The position numbers and the translations under genes are program-made. From Streptomyces buecherae (GTDB lineage: Bacteria; Actinomycetota; Actinomycetes; Streptomycetales; Streptomycetaceae): a stretch of 64,000 nucleotides of DNA. The stretch spans positions 1,592,001-1,656,000 of the forward strand of contig NZ_CP060404.1 of assembly GCF_014295035.1 (NCBI RefSeq), given 5' to 3'. Shown piece after piece: positions 45,577 to 55,575 of this stretch (positions are counted from its first letter, which is position 1; the number at the start of each line of letters is the position of its first letter). Under the pieces are notes generated by a model. That model was not told the origin of the DNA, made no database searches, and saw only the letters and a program-made list of their open reading frames with translations.

Positions 45577-47445
45577 TCAGCGGGCCCTCTCGGCGACCGA
45601 GCGGCGCGGGGCCGGGGCGGCGGGCTCGGCGGATGGCGCGGGCCGTTGGGGGGCCAGGGCCCGGGCGACCTCGTCGCGCAGCTCCACCTTACGGACCTTG
45701 CCGCTGACCGTCATCGGGAAGGACTCGACCACGCGCAGGTAGCGGGGCACCTTGTAGTGCGCGAGGCGACCCCGGCAGAAACGGGCGAGTTCGTCCCGGG
45801 TGAGCGGGTTGGCCGGATCGCGCAGGATGACGCAGGCGGCGATCTCCTCCCCGTACTTCTCGTCCGGCACGCCCACCACCTGCACGTCGGCGACCTTCGG
45901 GTGGGAGTAGAGGAACTCCTCGATCTCGCGCGGGTACACGTTCTCGCCACCCCGGATGATCATGTCCTTGATGCGGCCGACGATCTGCACGTACCCGTCC
46001 TCGCGCAGCACCGCCAGGTCCCCGGTGTGCATCCAACGGGCCGAGTCGATCACCTCGGCCGTGCGCTCGGGCTGCTCCCAGTAGCCGAGCATCACCGAGT
46101 AGCCGCGGGTGCACAGCTCGCCGGCCTCGCCACGGGGCAGGGTCACACCGGTGGCCGGGTCGACGACCTTGACCTCGATGTGCGGCATCACCCGGCCGAC
46201 GGTGGCGGTGCGCCGCTCCAGGTCGTCGTCGACCCGGGTCTGGGTGGAGACCGGCGAGGTCTCGGTCATGCCGTACGCGATGGCGACCTCGGCCATGTGC
46301 ATCTCGGCGACCACCCGCCGCATGACCTCCACCGGGCACGGCGAGCCGGCCATGATGCCGGTGCGCAGCGTGGACAGGTCGTAGGTGGCGAAGTCGGGCA
46401 GGTTCAGCTCGGCGATGAACATCGTCGGCACCCCGTACAGCGACGTGCACCGCTCCCGCTCGACCGCGTGCAGGGTGGCGACGGGGTCGAAGGACGGGGC
46501 CGGGATGACCACGCAGGCGCCGTGGCTGGTGGCGGCGAGGTTGCCCAGGACCATGCCGAAGCAGTGGTAGAAGGGCACCGGCACGCAGATCCGGTCGCGC
46601 TCGGTGTAGTTGACCAACTCGCCGACGAAGAAGCCGTTGTTGAGGATGTTGTGGTGGGAGAGCGTCGCGCCCTTGGGGAAGCCGGTGGTGCCCGACGTGT
46701 ACTGGATGTTCACCGGGTCGTCGCAGCTCAACTGGGCCTGGCGGGCGGCGAGTCGCTCCGGCGCGACGGCGGCGCCGGTGCGCACCAGGCCGTCCCAGGT
46801 CGGGTCGCCGACGTAGACGACGTCGCGCAGCGCCTTGCAGTCGGCGCGGACCTGCTCGACCATGCGCCGGTAGTCGCTGGTCTTGTGCTCGATCGAGGAG
46901 ACCAGGACCTGGACGCCGGCCTGGTCGAGCACGTAGCGCAGCTCGTGGACGCGGTAGGCCGGGTTGATGTTGACCATGATCGCGCCGATCCGGGCCGCCG
47001 CGTACTGCACCAGCACCCACTCCGGGCAGTTGATCGCCCAGATGCCGACCCGGTCGCCCTTGCCGACGCCCTTGGCCATCAGACCGCGGGCGACCTCGTC
47101 CACCGCCCGCCCGAACTCGGTGTACGTCCAGCGCCGCCCGCTGGCCATGTCCACCAGCGCCTCGCGGTCGCCGAAGCGGGCGATGGCCGCGTCGAGGTTG
47201 GCCCCGATGGTCTCGCCGAGCAGCGGCGTGTCACCGGCGCCGCTGGCGTACGAGAGCGCGGGCGGCGACTGGCCCGACTCCACGCGCCCCGGGGTCAGCG
47301 TCTGGCCGGCGGCGGCCTCGGGGTGTCGCTCGGCGGCCGGTTGCGCGGCGGCGCCCGCGTCCTGTCCCGTGGTGGCCGACGGCGCGCCGGTGGCGGCGCG
47401 CACGGCGGGCTCGGTGCTCTGACTGCTGGTGGCGGGGCCGGTCAT
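45577..47445 (-). CDS. AMP-dependent acyl-CoA synthetase (FadD-like), second gene of operon
   Basis: The 622-residue paralogue of the downstream ligase has an extra N-terminal tail of about 70 residues rich in Ala, Thr and Pro. Motifs are [57 protein letters not shown] and [12 protein letters not shown]. It activates a fatty or other carboxylic acid to its CoA ester. The ATG overlaps the stop of the first operon gene (ATGA). Two near-identical ligases side by side suggest either dosage or slightly different chain preferences. Confidence 0.93.
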   Translation of the reverse strand: MTGPATSSQSTEPAVRAATGAPSATTGQDAGAAAQPAAERHPEAAAGQTLTPGRVESGQSPPALSYASGAGDTPLLGETIGANLDAAIARFGDREALVDMASGRRWTYTEFGRAVDEVARGLMAKGVGKGDRVGIWAINCPEWVLVQYAAARIGAIMVNINPAYRVHELRYVLDQAGVQVLVSSIEHKTSDYRRMVEQVRADCKALRDVVYVGDPTWDGLVRTGAAVAPERLAARQAQLSCDDPVNIQYTSGTTGFPKGATLSHHNILNNGFFVGELVNYTERDRICVPVPFYHCFGMVLGNLAATSHGACVVIPAPSFDPVATLHAVERERCTSLYGVPTMFIAELNLPDFATYDLSTLRTGIMAGSPCPVEVMRRVVAEMHMAEVAIAYGMTETSPVSTQTRVDDDLERRTATVGRVMPHIEVKVVDPATGVTLPRGEAGELCTRGYSVMLGYWEQPERTAEVIDSARWMHTGDLAVLREDGYVQIVGRIKDMIIRGGENVYPREIEEFLYSHPKVADVQVVGVPDEKYGEEIAACVILRDPANPLTRDELARFCRGRLAHYKVPRYLRVVESFPMTVSGKVRKVELRDEVARALAPQRPAPSAEPAAPAPRRSVAERAR

Positions 47446-49121
47446 GAGGACTCCTCACGGTATTCGGCGGCGCCGCCCCCCTGGGCGGTACGCTCGCGCA
47501 GCTCGATGCGGCGGATCTTGCCGGAAACGGTCTTGGGCAGCTCGGCGAACTCGATGCGGCGCACCCGCTTGTAGGGCGCGAGCACCGCGCGCGAGTGCGC
47601 GAACAGCTCCTTCGCGGTCTCCGGCCCGGGCTCCCACCCCTCGGCCAGGACCACGTACGCCTTCGGCACGGCGAGCCGCACCGGGTCGGGCGCGGGCACC
47701 ACGGCGGCCTCGGCCACGGCCTCGTGTTCGAGCAGCGCGCTCTCCAGCTCGAACGGCGAGATCTTGTAGTCGGACGCCTTGAACACGTCGTCGGCCCGCC
47801 CCACGTAGGTGATGTAGCCCTCCGCGTCGCGCACGCCGATGTCGCCGGTGCGGTAGTAGCCGCCCGCCATGGCCTCGGCGGTACGCTCCGGATCGCCCGC
47901 GTACCCGGTCATCAGGCCCACCGGGTGCGCGGACAGGTCGAGGCTGATCTCGCCCTCGTCGGCGGGGACGCCGGTGACCGGGTCGAGCAGCGCGACGGCG
48001 AAGCCGGGCGTGGGCCGCCCCATGGAGCCGGTCTTGAGCGGCTGGCCCGGCGTGTTGGCGACCTGCACGGCCGTCTCGGTCTGCCCGAACCCGTCCCGGA
48101 TGGTCACCCCCCAGTCCCGCCGCACCTGCTCGATGACCTCGGGGTTGAGCGGCTCGCCGGCCGCCACGGCCTCCCGTGGCGCGGAGCGCAGCGCGCTCAG
48201 GTCGGCCTGGATGAGCATCCGCCACACGGTGGGCGGCGCGCAGAACGTGGTGACGGCACAGCGGTCCATCTCGGCCATCAGCCGCGCCGCGTCGAAGCGG
48301 GTGTAGTTGAACACGAAGACGGTCGCCTCCGCGTTCCACGGGGCGAAGAGGTTGGACCAGGCGTGCTTGGCCCAGCCCGGCGAGGAGATGTTCAGGTGCA
48401 CGTCGCCGGGGCGCAGGCCGATCCAGTACATGGTGGCCAGGTGGCCGACCGGGTACGAGACATGGGTGTGCTCGACGAGCTTGGGCTTGGCCGTGGTGCC
48501 CGAGGTGAAGTAGAGCATCAGCGGGTCGCTGGCGCGGGTCGGCCCCTCGGGCGTGAAGTCGGCGGGGGCGGCGTAGGCGTCCGCGTAGTCGAGCCAGTCC
48601 GGGGCCTCGCCACCGGCGCCCACCACGATCCGCGTGTAGTCGCCGGGCACGTCGGCGAACTTGCCGGTGTCCAGGGCGCGGGCGATGACGTGCCGGGCGC
48701 CGCCCCGCTCGATCCGGTCCGTCAGGTCGGCGGGGCCGAGCAGCGGGGTCGCGGGGATGACGACGGCGCGCAGCTTCATGGCGGCCAGCGCGGTCTCCCA
48801 CAGCTCGGCCTGGTTGCCGAGCATCACCACCACCCGGTCACCGGCGCGCACGCCCTGGGCGCGCAGCCAGTTGGCCACCTGGTGGGAGCGCACGCGCAGC
48901 TCGGCGAAAGAGAGACGGGTCTCCGTACCGTCCTCCTCCACGATGTGCAGGGCCGTTCGGTCCACCCGCTCGGCCAGCGGGTCGAACCAGTCGAGCGCCC
49001 AGTTGAACACCTCGGGGCGCGGCCACTGGAACCCGGCGTAGGCAGCCGCGTAGTCCTCCCGGTGCCGGAGTAGGAAGTCCCGCGCCGCTCGGAACTCTTC
49101 GGTCGGACCGATTACCGCCAC
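47442..49121 (-). CDS. AMP-dependent acyl-CoA synthetase, medium-chain type, first gene of operon
   Basis: The 559-residue ANL ligase is of the acetyl/medium-chain (ACSM or AcsA-like) branch. It begins with [16 protein letters not shown] and [12 protein letters not shown]. It has the [17 protein letters not shown] phosphate loop, [15 protein letters not shown], and [12 protein letters not shown] with the catalytic Lys. It differs clearly from the two downstream genes. The operon of three ligases is divergent from a GAF-LuxR regulator at 49223, which probably controls it. The chain-length preference is unknown. Confidence 0.93.
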   Translation of the reverse strand: MAVIGPTEEFRAARDFLLRHREDYAAAYAGFQWPRPEVFNWALDWFDPLAERVDRTALHIVEEDGTETRLSFAELRVRSHQVANWLRAQGVRAGDRVVVMLGNQAELWETALAAMKLRAVVIPATPLLGPADLTDRIERGGARHVIARALDTGKFADVPGDYTRIVVGAGGEAPDWLDYADAYAAPADFTPEGPTRASDPLMLYFTSGTTAKPKLVEHTHVSYPVGHLATMYWIGLRPGDVHLNISSPGWAKHAWSNLFAPWNAEATVFVFNYTRFDAARLMAEMDRCAVTTFCAPPTVWRMLIQADLSALRSAPREAVAAGEPLNPEVIEQVRRDWGVTIRDGFGQTETAVQVANTPGQPLKTGSMGRPTPGFAVALLDPVTGVPADEGEISLDLSAHPVGLMTGYAGDPERTAEAMAGGYYRTGDIGVRDAEGYITYVGRADDVFKASDYKISPFELESALLEHEAVAEAAVVPAPDPVRLAVPKAYVVLAEGWEPGPETAKELFAHSRAVLAPYKRVRRIEFAELPKTVSGKIRRIELRERTAQGGGAAEYREESS

Positions 49122-49182
49122 ATGTCCTCCTCATTGCCAAAGCGCTCGCTAGCATCGTGCGACGAGTGATCTGAGTCTCACT

Positions 49183-49198
49183 ACCCCCGGACGGGGGT
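49183..49198. promoter_or_regulatory. ACCCCC-GGAC-GGGGGT inverted repeat, ligase/LuxR divergent promoter
   Basis: A perfect six-base inverted repeat in the 101-base divergent region, 24 bases upstream of the regulator start at 49223. It is a candidate site for the LuxR-type protein encoded beside it. Confidence 0.4.
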
Positions 49199-49222
49199 GA
49201 CGGTATTTACGGGGAGGTGTCG

Positions 49223-50086
49223 GTGGCGGATACGTACGGCGCCGTGGAAATGCGGTCCGCACTCGGGCGGATGCGACGGGGCGGCGGACTACCGGTCGCG
49301 TTCGGTGGACTGTTCGAGGGAACCCGCCAGTTCCGCATAGCCGAACTGGCCGGCACGGCCACACCCGTGCTCCTCGGCCTCACCATTACCACCGGCAACG
49401 GGCTCGGAGGCAAGGCCATGGCACTCTCCCGGCCCGTCTACGTATCGGACTACCCCGCCTCCCGCGTCATCAGCCACGAGTACGACGCGGCCGTCGCCGC
49501 CGAGGGCCTGCGCTGCGTGCTCGCCGTGCCGGTGGTGGTGCGGCGCCGGGTACGGGGGGTGCTGTATGGGGCGCTGCGGCAGCCGATGGCCCTCGGCGAC
49601 CGCACCATGTCGGTGGCGGTCGAGGCCGCCCGCGAGTTGGAGCAGGCGCTCGCCGTGCGCGACGCCGCGCAGGACGAGGCGCAACGGGTACTGACCGCCG
49701 CGGCACGCCCGCCGGAGGCGGACCCGGCGGCGTGGGAGGAGGTCCGCGCGGCCCACGGCGAACTGCGGGCGCTGGCCCAACGCGTACACGACCAGAAGCT
49801 CCGCCACGACCTGCTCGCCGTCCTCGGCCGGCTGGCCACGGCCTCCCCCGAGGCCGCTCCCCCACCCGACCGGGCGCCCGGCCTCCCCTCGGTCGAGCTG
49901 TCGCCGCGCGAGGTGGACGTGCTCGCCTGCGTAGCGTCGGGCGCCACCAACGCGACGGCCGCCGACCGGCTCGGGCTGCGCCCGGAGACCGTCAAGAGCT
50001 ACCTGCGGTCGTCCATGCGGAAGCTGGGGGCGCACACCCGACTCCAGGCCGTGGTCTCGGCCCGCCGGGCGGGGCTGTTGCCGTAG
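49223..50086 (+). CDS. LuxR-type regulator with GAF-like sensor
   Basis: The 287-residue regulator has an N-terminal GAF-like domain (about 35-145, including LGGKAMALSRPVYVSDYPAS and CVLAVPVVVRRRVRGVLYGAL). A coiled linker follows, then a C-terminal LuxR helix-turn-helix (LSPREVDVLACVASGATNATAADRLG). The GAF domain should bind a small ligand, plausibly an acid or CoA ester handled by the divergent ligase operon. GTG at 49223 is preferred because GGGGAGG lies five bases upstream. GTG at 49217 overlaps that binding site. Confidence 0.9.
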   Translation: MADTYGAVEMRSALGRMRRGGGLPVAFGGLFEGTRQFRIAELAGTATPVLLGLTITTGNGLGGKAMALSRPVYVSDYPASRVISHEYDAAVAAEGLRCVLAVPVVVRRRVRGVLYGALRQPMALGDRTMSVAVEAARELEQALAVRDAAQDEAQRVLTAAARPPEADPAAWEEVRAAHGELRALAQRVHDQKLRHDLLAVLGRLATASPEAAPPPDRAPGLPSVELSPREVDVLACVASGATNATAADRLGLRPETVKSYLRSSMRKLGAHTRLQAVVSARRAGLLP

Positions 50087-50200
50087 CGTCGGCTGGGGGT
50101 ACCGGGGCGGGGCGGCTGCTGGTGTGTGGGGGTGGGGTGGGGTGGTTGTGGGGCGGTTGTGGGTGCGGCGGTGGTCCACGGTCGGGGTCGGGGTTGAGGG

Positions 50201-50289
50201 GCACGGTCGTGGTGGACAGGCATGGTCGTGGTCGTGGTCGACGGGCATGGTCGTGGTCGTGGTCGTGGTCGACGGGCATGGTCGTGGTG
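50201..50289. repeat. GGTCGT minisatellite between convergent genes
   Basis: A CATGGTCGTGGTCGTGGTCG-type unit occurs as a 25-base copy (50221-50245), a 31-base copy with one extra GGTCGT (50246-50276), a partial third copy and a diverged one before them. The whole 50087-50504 region is GT/GC simple sequence and holds no gene. Confidence 0.8.
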
Positions 50290-50504
50290 CGCGGTGGGGC
50301 GCGTGGGAGCGCGCTGGAGCACTGGGGCCCGTCCGGGCGCCGGGCCGGTCCGTCGTCCGGTCGGCGTCGCGCGGGGCGCGGTGCGCGGGCGCGGCGGGCG
50401 TGGCGCGTAGGTGGGGCCAGGCCGGAATCAGGTCGGCCAGGGTCGGGGCACCCGGTCGGACCGGGTGAGCCGGGGCCAGGGCAGAGGCGCCCGGTCGGGT
50501 CGGA

Positions 50505-51605
50505 TCAGCCGGTCGGCGCGGTGGTGAGCATCCACTGGCTGAAGGCGGCGTAGCGCTCCGCGGACTCGGCGGCTCCGTCGGCGAACTCGATGGCGGTGGC
50601 GTGCTCGCGCACCCGCGCGAAGCGCGCGCGGCGGGCGTGCTCGTAGCGGGCGAGGGCCGTGGCGGTGTCGGGCCCGGCCACCAGTGCGGCGCGCAGCACC
50701 CCGACGTCCTCGATGCCCAGGGCGCCGCCCGCCGCGATGTGCGGGGACAGGCCGTGCGCGGCGTCCCCGATCAGCGCGACCCGGTCGGTGGTCCACCGCG
50801 ACAACTCGGGAACCAGCATGATCTGGTTCTCCAGGATCGTGTCCTCGGGGGTCGCGGCGATCATCTCAAGCAGCTCGTCGTGCCAGCCGGAGGCCGCCAC
50901 GTTACGGGCCCGCCGCAGGGCCCGGTCCCGCTTGCTGCCCACCAGTTCGCCGGCGTCGAACTGGCCGACCCACCACATGGTCTGTCCCGGCGCGACCCGG
51001 GTGTAGCCGCCTCGGGTGCGCCTGGGGCCGATGGTGACCATGGTGCCCTCCGGCCGCTCGGCGCCGGAGGGCAGCACGGCCCGCCAGGCGTAGTGGCCGA
51101 CGTGCTCGACCGCCGCGCTGCCGGGCGCCAGGGTGGCGCGTACGTCGGAGTAGACCCCGTCGGCGCCGATCAGCAGGTCCGCGCGGAGTCGCGCGCCGCC
51201 GGCGAGGTGCACCTCGACGTGGGTGTCGTGTTCGGTGAAGCCGGTGACGTGGGTTCCCAGACGTATCCGGTGTCTGCCGAGGGCGTCGGCGAGCAGGTCG
51301 TTCAGGCCCGCCCGGGGCACCATCAAGAGCTGGTAGGCGGCCGGGTCGTAGCCGGCCGCGCGGATCGGGCGCCCGGTGGCGTCGAAGAACCAGGCGTCGA
51401 CGGCGCTGCCCATGCCCCGCACCTCCGCCCCGACGCCGATGGCGTCGAACTCCCGCAGCGCGTTGGGCCACAGGCTGATGCCGGCCCCGGCGGCCCGCAC
51501 CCGGGGGGCGTGCTCCAGGACGGTCACCTCGTGCCCGATCAGCCGCAGTGCCGCCGCGGTGGTGAGTCCGACCAGTCCCGCTCCCACGATCACGGTGCGC
51601 GTCAC
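50505..51605 (-). CDS. FAD-dependent monooxygenase, PHBH family
   Basis: This is a 366-residue class A flavin monooxygenase that hydroxylates an aromatic or similar ring with NAD(P)H and O2. Landmarks are the dinucleotide fold VIVGAGLVGLTTAAAL at the N-terminus, the DG motif in LLIGADGVYSDVR, and the second FAD motif VALIGDAAHGLSPH. The GTG start at 51605 has GGAGGAAG just upstream. The family includes HpxO-type urate hydroxylases, but nothing specific to that enzyme is visible, and the neighbours are not purine genes. It is divergent from a GNAT gene, with an AT-rich repeated site between. Confidence 0.88.
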   Translation of the reverse strand: MTRTVIVGAGLVGLTTAAALRLIGHEVTVLEHAPRVRAAGAGISLWPNALREFDAIGVGAEVRGMGSAVDAWFFDATGRPIRAAGYDPAAYQLLMVPRAGLNDLLADALGRHRIRLGTHVTGFTEHDTHVEVHLAGGARLRADLLIGADGVYSDVRATLAPGSAAVEHVGHYAWRAVLPSGAERPEGTMVTIGPRRTRGGYTRVAPGQTMWWVGQFDAGELVGSKRDRALRRARNVAASGWHDELLEMIAATPEDTILENQIMLVPELSRWTTDRVALIGDAAHGLSPHIAAGGALGIEDVGVLRAALVAGPDTATALARYEHARRARFARVREHATAIEFADGAAESAERYAAFSQWMLTTAPTG

Positions 51606-51731
51606 GTGCTTCCTCCGTCGTCCGGTGGATGATGCCGCGAGGTCGACCGACGACGACCCATGGTGCGAACTCCGTACCGGGCCCCCGGACTTGGCAAACC
51701 TCGCTCACCTCAGGCAGTCGACCATAGCCAT

Positions 51732-51758
51732 AACCGTTAGCTTTTAACAACCGTTAGC
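51732..51758. promoter_or_regulatory. Direct repeats of AACCGTTAGC in a divergent promoter
   Basis: Two exact ten-base copies start 17 bases apart in the most AT-rich stretch of the area. Each contains AAC-C-GTT half-symmetry. They lie between the FAD monooxygenase and GNAT genes and look like a binding site for a repressor encoded elsewhere. Confidence 0.45.
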
Positions 51759-51855
51759 GCTTTGGCCCCCATGGCCCGCCGCGTGAGCCGGCACCCCGCG
51801 CCCGGGGCGACAAAAGCAGTGGCGTCCGGCGTCTTCCGCAGGTAGGGAGGGGCGC

Positions 51856-52416
51856 ATGATCGAACGCCAGGCCCTCGCCACGAAGCCCACCCTCACCGGG
51901 GAGCGGCTGCGACTGGTCCCCCTCACCGCGTCCCACGCCGACGCGATGTACGCCTCGACCACCGACCCCGAGACGCGGCGACTGACCGGCACGCACCGCA
52001 CGTTCACCCCCGCCCAGATCACCGCCTGGTGCGCGAGCCGCGCGGAGCAGACGGACCGGCTCGACCTGGCCGTCGAGGACCTGGCCAGCGGCGCGTACCT
52101 CGGCGAAATGGCGCTGACCGAGGTGGACCCGGACAACGAGTCGGCCGCGCTCCGCATCTCGCTGGCCCCCCGGGCACGCGGCCGGGGCGCCGGCCCCGAG
52201 GCCATCCGACTGCTGCTCGACCACGCCTTCGGCCAGGTGCGGCTGCACCGGGTGTGGCTCGAGGTGTTCGCGTTCAACGACCGGGCCAGGCGCGCGTACG
52301 AACGCTGCGGCTTCCACGTGGAGGGCCGGCTGCGCCACGCGTTCCACTGGGCGGGCGAGCGGCACGACACGCTGGTGATGGCCGCGCTGAACGAGCCCCC
52401 GGCCGGCCACGGGTAG
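51856..52416 (+). CDS. GNAT-family N-acetyltransferase, RimJ/RimL-like
   Basis: The 186-residue enzyme transfers acetyl from acetyl-CoA to an amine. The family core is seen in GERLRLVPLT, in the acetyl-CoA loop ISLAPRARGRGAGPEAIRLLL, in the strand LHRVWLEVFAFNDRARRAYE and in GFHVEGRLRHAF. This is the RimJ/RimL-type pattern that acetylates protein N-termini, antibiotics or small amines. The true acceptor is unknown. ATG at 51856 has GGGAGGGG upstream. It is divergent from the FAD monooxygenase and may share its operator. Confidence 0.9.
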   Translation: MIERQALATKPTLTGERLRLVPLTASHADAMYASTTDPETRRLTGTHRTFTPAQITAWCASRAEQTDRLDLAVEDLASGAYLGEMALTEVDPDNESAALRISLAPRARGRGAGPEAIRLLLDHAFGQVRLHRVWLEVFAFNDRARRAYERCGFHVEGRLRHAFHWAGERHDTLVMAALNEPPAGHG

Positions 52417-52787
52417 CCCTCCTCGGCGACGCGAGTGCCGCCCCGGCGGCAGACCGGGCGCCCCGGCGGCACGGGCCGGGGGCGACCAGACCGGATGCGG
52501 CCTGACCGAGGGCGCGGACTGGCTCGGTGGGGGCGGGCTGCTCCCGTATGGGGGTGTATATCCTGTTCGACGTTCGACGGTTCCGTCGGCTGTACGAGTC
52601 ACGTGTGCGAGTCATGCGTGTGAGTCGGGTGCGCGAGTCAGGTGTGCGAGGAGGAGGTGAGGACCGCCGTGAGTGGTGAACCCCCCAGTCGCACGCCGCG
52701 CGGCAGCGCCGCACGCCGCCCGCGGCCCGCGGCGGCGCTCGCGCGTGCGTCCTCAACTCCCCGAGCCCGCGACCGTAAGGACCGACC
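52417..52787. other. CorA upstream region with degenerate tandem repeats
   Basis: 370 bases with no gene. Between 52591 and 52650 a unit close to TGTGCGAGTCA occurs about five times with variation. I see no magnesium (M-box) riboswitch fold. Confidence 0.45.
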
Positions 52788-54035
52788 ATGGCCGAGCGCC
52801 GTAGCCGTAGCCGTACGCCCCTGTCCGCGATGAACGCCCGCCGCAACGCGCGCAGGGACACCCCAGAAGCCACCCCGAACACCACGCCCGCCACCGACGC
52901 CACCCCGCAGGGCCCCGCGCGCCGCCACTCCTGGCTCCGCCCGACCGCCCGCCCCACGCCCGACGCGCCACGCCCGTCACGGGGCGACACGGGGGATGCC
53001 GAGCCCACCGAGACGCGCAGCCTCATCGACGCCGCGGTCTACCGCGACGGCGTGCGGGTCGCCTCGCCGGGCAGTCTCGCCGACACCTTCCACGAACTGC
53101 GCGAGCGGCAGGACGGCATGGCGTGGATCGGCCTCTACCGGCCGAGCGAGGAGGAACTCGTCTCCCTCGCCGCGGAGTTCGACCTGCACAAGCTGGCGAT
53201 CGAGGACGCCCTCGAAGCCCACCAGCGCCCCAAGCTGGAGCGGTACGGCGAGACGCTGTTCGTCGTCCTGCGCGCGGCCCGCTACCTGGACGCGCCGGAG
53301 GAGGTCGAGTTCGGCGAACTGCACCTGTTCGTCGGCCCGGACTTCGTCATCACCGTCCGCCACGGCGCCGCCCCCGACCTGCCCGCGGTACGCGCCCGCA
53401 TGGAGGCCGCCCCCGACCTGCTGGCCCTCGGCCCCGAGGCCGTGCTGTACGCGATCCTGGACGCCGTGGTGGACGGCTACGCGCCGGTGGTGGAGGGCGT
53501 GCAGATCGACCTGGACGAGATCGAGACCGAGGTTTTCCGCGGCGACCCCGCGGTCTCCCGTCGCATCTACGAACTCTCCCGCGAGATGGTGGAGTTCCAG
53601 CGGGCGGCCAGCCCGCTGGTGGGCATGTTGCAGGCACTGATGGCCGGCTTCGACAAGTACCGCACGGACGAGGAACTCCAGCGCTACCTGCGGGATGTCG
53701 CCGACCACGTCACGCACACCAGCGAACGCGTGGACGGCTTCCGCTCGGCCCTCACCGACATCCTGGCCGTCAACGCGACGCTCGTCACCCAGCAACAGAA
53801 CGCGGAGATGCGCGCCCTGGCCGAGGCGGGCTTCGAGCAGAACGAGGAGATCAAGAAGATCTCCTCCTGGGCGGCGATTCTGTTCGCACCCACGCTGGTG
53901 GGAACCATCTACGGTATGAACTTCGACCACATGCCGGAGCTGCACTGGGTGGGCGGGTATCCGTTCGCGGTGGTGCTGATGGGTGTGGTGTGTGTGAGCT
54001 TGTACTTCGTGTTCAAGCGGCGGGACTGGTTGTAG
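52788..54035 (+). CDS. corA: CorA-type magnesium/cobalt transporter
   Basis: This is a pentameric divalent-cation channel in the cytoplasmic membrane. The 415-residue chain has a disordered, basic N-terminal tail of about 75 residues, then the cytosolic funnel domain. Two C-terminal membrane helices follow (ISSWAAILFAPTLVGTIYGMN and FAVVLMGVVCVSLYFVF). The family signature YGMN, here followed by FDHMPEL, lies in the short loop between them. The basic KRRDWL end fits the family. ATG at 52788 is used. The tail is longer than in most CorA proteins and is probably regulatory or of no structural role. Confidence 0.95.
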   Translation: MAERRSRSRTPLSAMNARRNARRDTPEATPNTTPATDATPQGPARRHSWLRPTARPTPDAPRPSRGDTGDAEPTETRSLIDAAVYRDGVRVASPGSLADTFHELRERQDGMAWIGLYRPSEEELVSLAAEFDLHKLAIEDALEAHQRPKLERYGETLFVVLRAARYLDAPEEVEFGELHLFVGPDFVITVRHGAAPDLPAVRARMEAAPDLLALGPEAVLYAILDAVVDGYAPVVEGVQIDLDEIETEVFRGDPAVSRRIYELSREMVEFQRAASPLVGMLQALMAGFDKYRTDEELQRYLRDVADHVTHTSERVDGFRSALTDILAVNATLVTQQQNAEMRALAEAGFEQNEEIKKISSWAAILFAPTLVGTIYGMNFDHMPELHWVGGYPFAVVLMGVVCVSLYFVFKRRDWL

Positions 54036-54063
54036 GGGCCTGGTCAGCCGGAGAGGCATCGGC

Positions 54064-55116
54064 TCAGGGCGGGTTGCCGCTTCGCAGGCTGTGCACGACG
54101 TACGTCATGTGCTGCACGTTGCCGACCCACAGCCAGGTGCTGGCGTTTCCGGTCCCGCCGCTGCCCTGCGCGCAGTCGCGAATCCACGCCTCGGCCGTGC
54201 TGGTGCCCGTCGCCCGGAAGCCGGGGGTTGCGAGTAACCGTCGGGCCATGGCCCGGTTGTGCGCCGTGCGTTCGTCGCCGCGCGTGAACATCTTGGCGAG
54301 GAGGTAGGAGCGGTCGGTGGTGTAGCGCAGCGTTCCCCAGGGCGGCCCGCCTTTGCCGGGTTGTGGGTCGCGGGAGAGGGCGGAGGCAGGTTGGACGCCG
54401 TAGTCGCCGTAGGCCAGCGTGTCGAGGTAGGAACGACCGCTGTCGAGGGTCTCGCCCCACAGGGCCCAGTCCGTGCGCGGTTCGTCGCACATGCCCTCGC
54501 TCATCAGGTCGGCGGCGGGCTGCGGCGCACCGCCGGCGATCAGCGCGAGGGTGCGCCAGGGGGCGAGGGGCAGCAGGGCGTCCAGCGCTCGGAGGGCCTC
54601 CTTGCCCGCGTCGGGCCGGTCAGGAAGGACGGTGACGAGGTCCAGGAGGAGGTCCACTCGTACGGCGGGGTCGGCCTGAGCCAGCAGGTCGCGCACGTGC
54701 CCCAGCGTCTCGGCGTCCCACTCCTGGGGGAGCGTGACCCGGATGCCGAGCCCGTCGCCGGAACGCCGTGCCGCCTCCCAGGCCCATCTCTGCTGGGGCC
54801 CGGGGCGCGAGGGGCCGGTCACGGGGCGCAGCGGAGCCACGGCCGCTACGCGTCGCAGGAGGGGGGCGAGCACGGGGAACTGGGTTTCGTCGACGAACGG
54901 GGCGTCCAGCCAGGCCGGTTGGTAGCGCTGGGCCCGGGCCACCGCGTCCAGGTCGGCCCGGAACGCCTTGCCCAGCTCGGTGGGGGGCAGGCCGGTGCGT
55001 TGGGGGACGGTCCACAGGGGTGTCACGCCGCGCTGGATGGCGGGGAGCAGCCGGCGGTAGGCGGTGCTGGCGTGCGGTCGGGTCGGGAGTACGGGGACGT
55101 AGAGCGGTTCCAGCAT
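54064..55116 (-). CDS. Beta-family protein (phage T4 beta-like), TTA-containing
   Basis: The 350-residue soluble protein begins MLEPLYVPVLPTRPHASTAY and resembles the Beta_protein family named after a T4 gene. Members are widespread in bacteria next to small regulators, and no reaction is established. The middle part (about 90-215) is a helical, TIM-like segment with Asp/Arg-rich turns. ATG at 55116 has GGAGGGG eight bases upstream. Residue 294 is encoded by TTA (54235-54237), so it should depend on bldA. No regulator is adjacent. Its codon use is otherwise like that of the neighbours. Confidence 0.75.
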   Translation of the reverse strand: MLEPLYVPVLPTRPHASTAYRRLLPAIQRGVTPLWTVPQRTGLPPTELGKAFRADLDAVARAQRYQPAWLDAPFVDETQFPVLAPLLRRVAAVAPLRPVTGPSRPGPQQRWAWEAARRSGDGLGIRVTLPQEWDAETLGHVRDLLAQADPAVRVDLLLDLVTVLPDRPDAGKEALRALDALLPLAPWRTLALIAGGAPQPAADLMSEGMCDEPRTDWALWGETLDSGRSYLDTLAYGDYGVQPASALSRDPQPGKGGPPWGTLRYTTDRSYLLAKMFTRGDERTAHNRAMARRLLATPGFRATGTSTAEAWIRDCAQGSGGTGNASTWLWVGNVQHMTYVVHSLRSGNPP

Positions 55117-55347
55117 GACGGCCACCCCTCCGCGCCGCGTCGTCATCACCCTGGTGGCCAGGGTGAGCGTTGGCCTCGCACCGGGGAAGAGGGCCTTTCA
55201 GCCGCAATGGCCGCAATGGTCTAGGGGCTGTCATGGCAGCAACGGGCGCGATGCGGCGCCGCGCGCTGCCGGGATCGTGGGGGCCGTGGCGGACGGACGC
55301 GAGCCCCGCAGGTGTGAAAACCTCCCGGTGCGTCTACTCGTAGAGGC

Positions 55348-55575
55348 ATGGACGACAAGAATCCCGATCCGGACCCGCGGACGACGCCGGGTCTCGAACC
55401 CGGTGGGTCGGTGCCCCCCGGGGAGACGCCGCCCGCCGAGGGCAGCACGCCTGACGCCGGGCCCGAGGAGACGCACAATCCGACGACCGGATGGGCGAAG
55501 GCCCCGGTATTTCTGATCGGGCTGCTGGTGGTGGTCGCGGTGGTGTACTTCGTCGCCCGCATCTGGCTGCAGTGA
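55348..55575 (+). CDS. Small single-pass membrane protein, DUF6480-like
   Basis: The 75-residue protein has an acidic, Pro/Gly-rich N-terminal half and one C-terminal membrane helix (VFLIGLLVVVAVVYFVARIWL). This layout matches DUF6480, a small actinobacterial family of unknown role. The ATG is preceded by AGAGG at short spacing. It stands alone. Confidence 0.75.
   Translation: MDDKNPDPDPRTTPGLEPGGSVPPGETPPAEGSTPDAGPEETHNPTTGWAKAPVFLIGLLVVVAVVYFVARIWLQ

Noticed and set aside
50505..51605. FAD-dependent urate hydroxylase (HpxO)
   Set aside because: The protein has only general PHBH-family motifs. A cofactor-free uricase already covers this step, and the neighbours are not purine genes.
52417..52787. 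M-box magnesium riboswitch upstream of corA
   Set aside because: I cannot see the conserved core or a terminator switch. The region is degenerate repeats.
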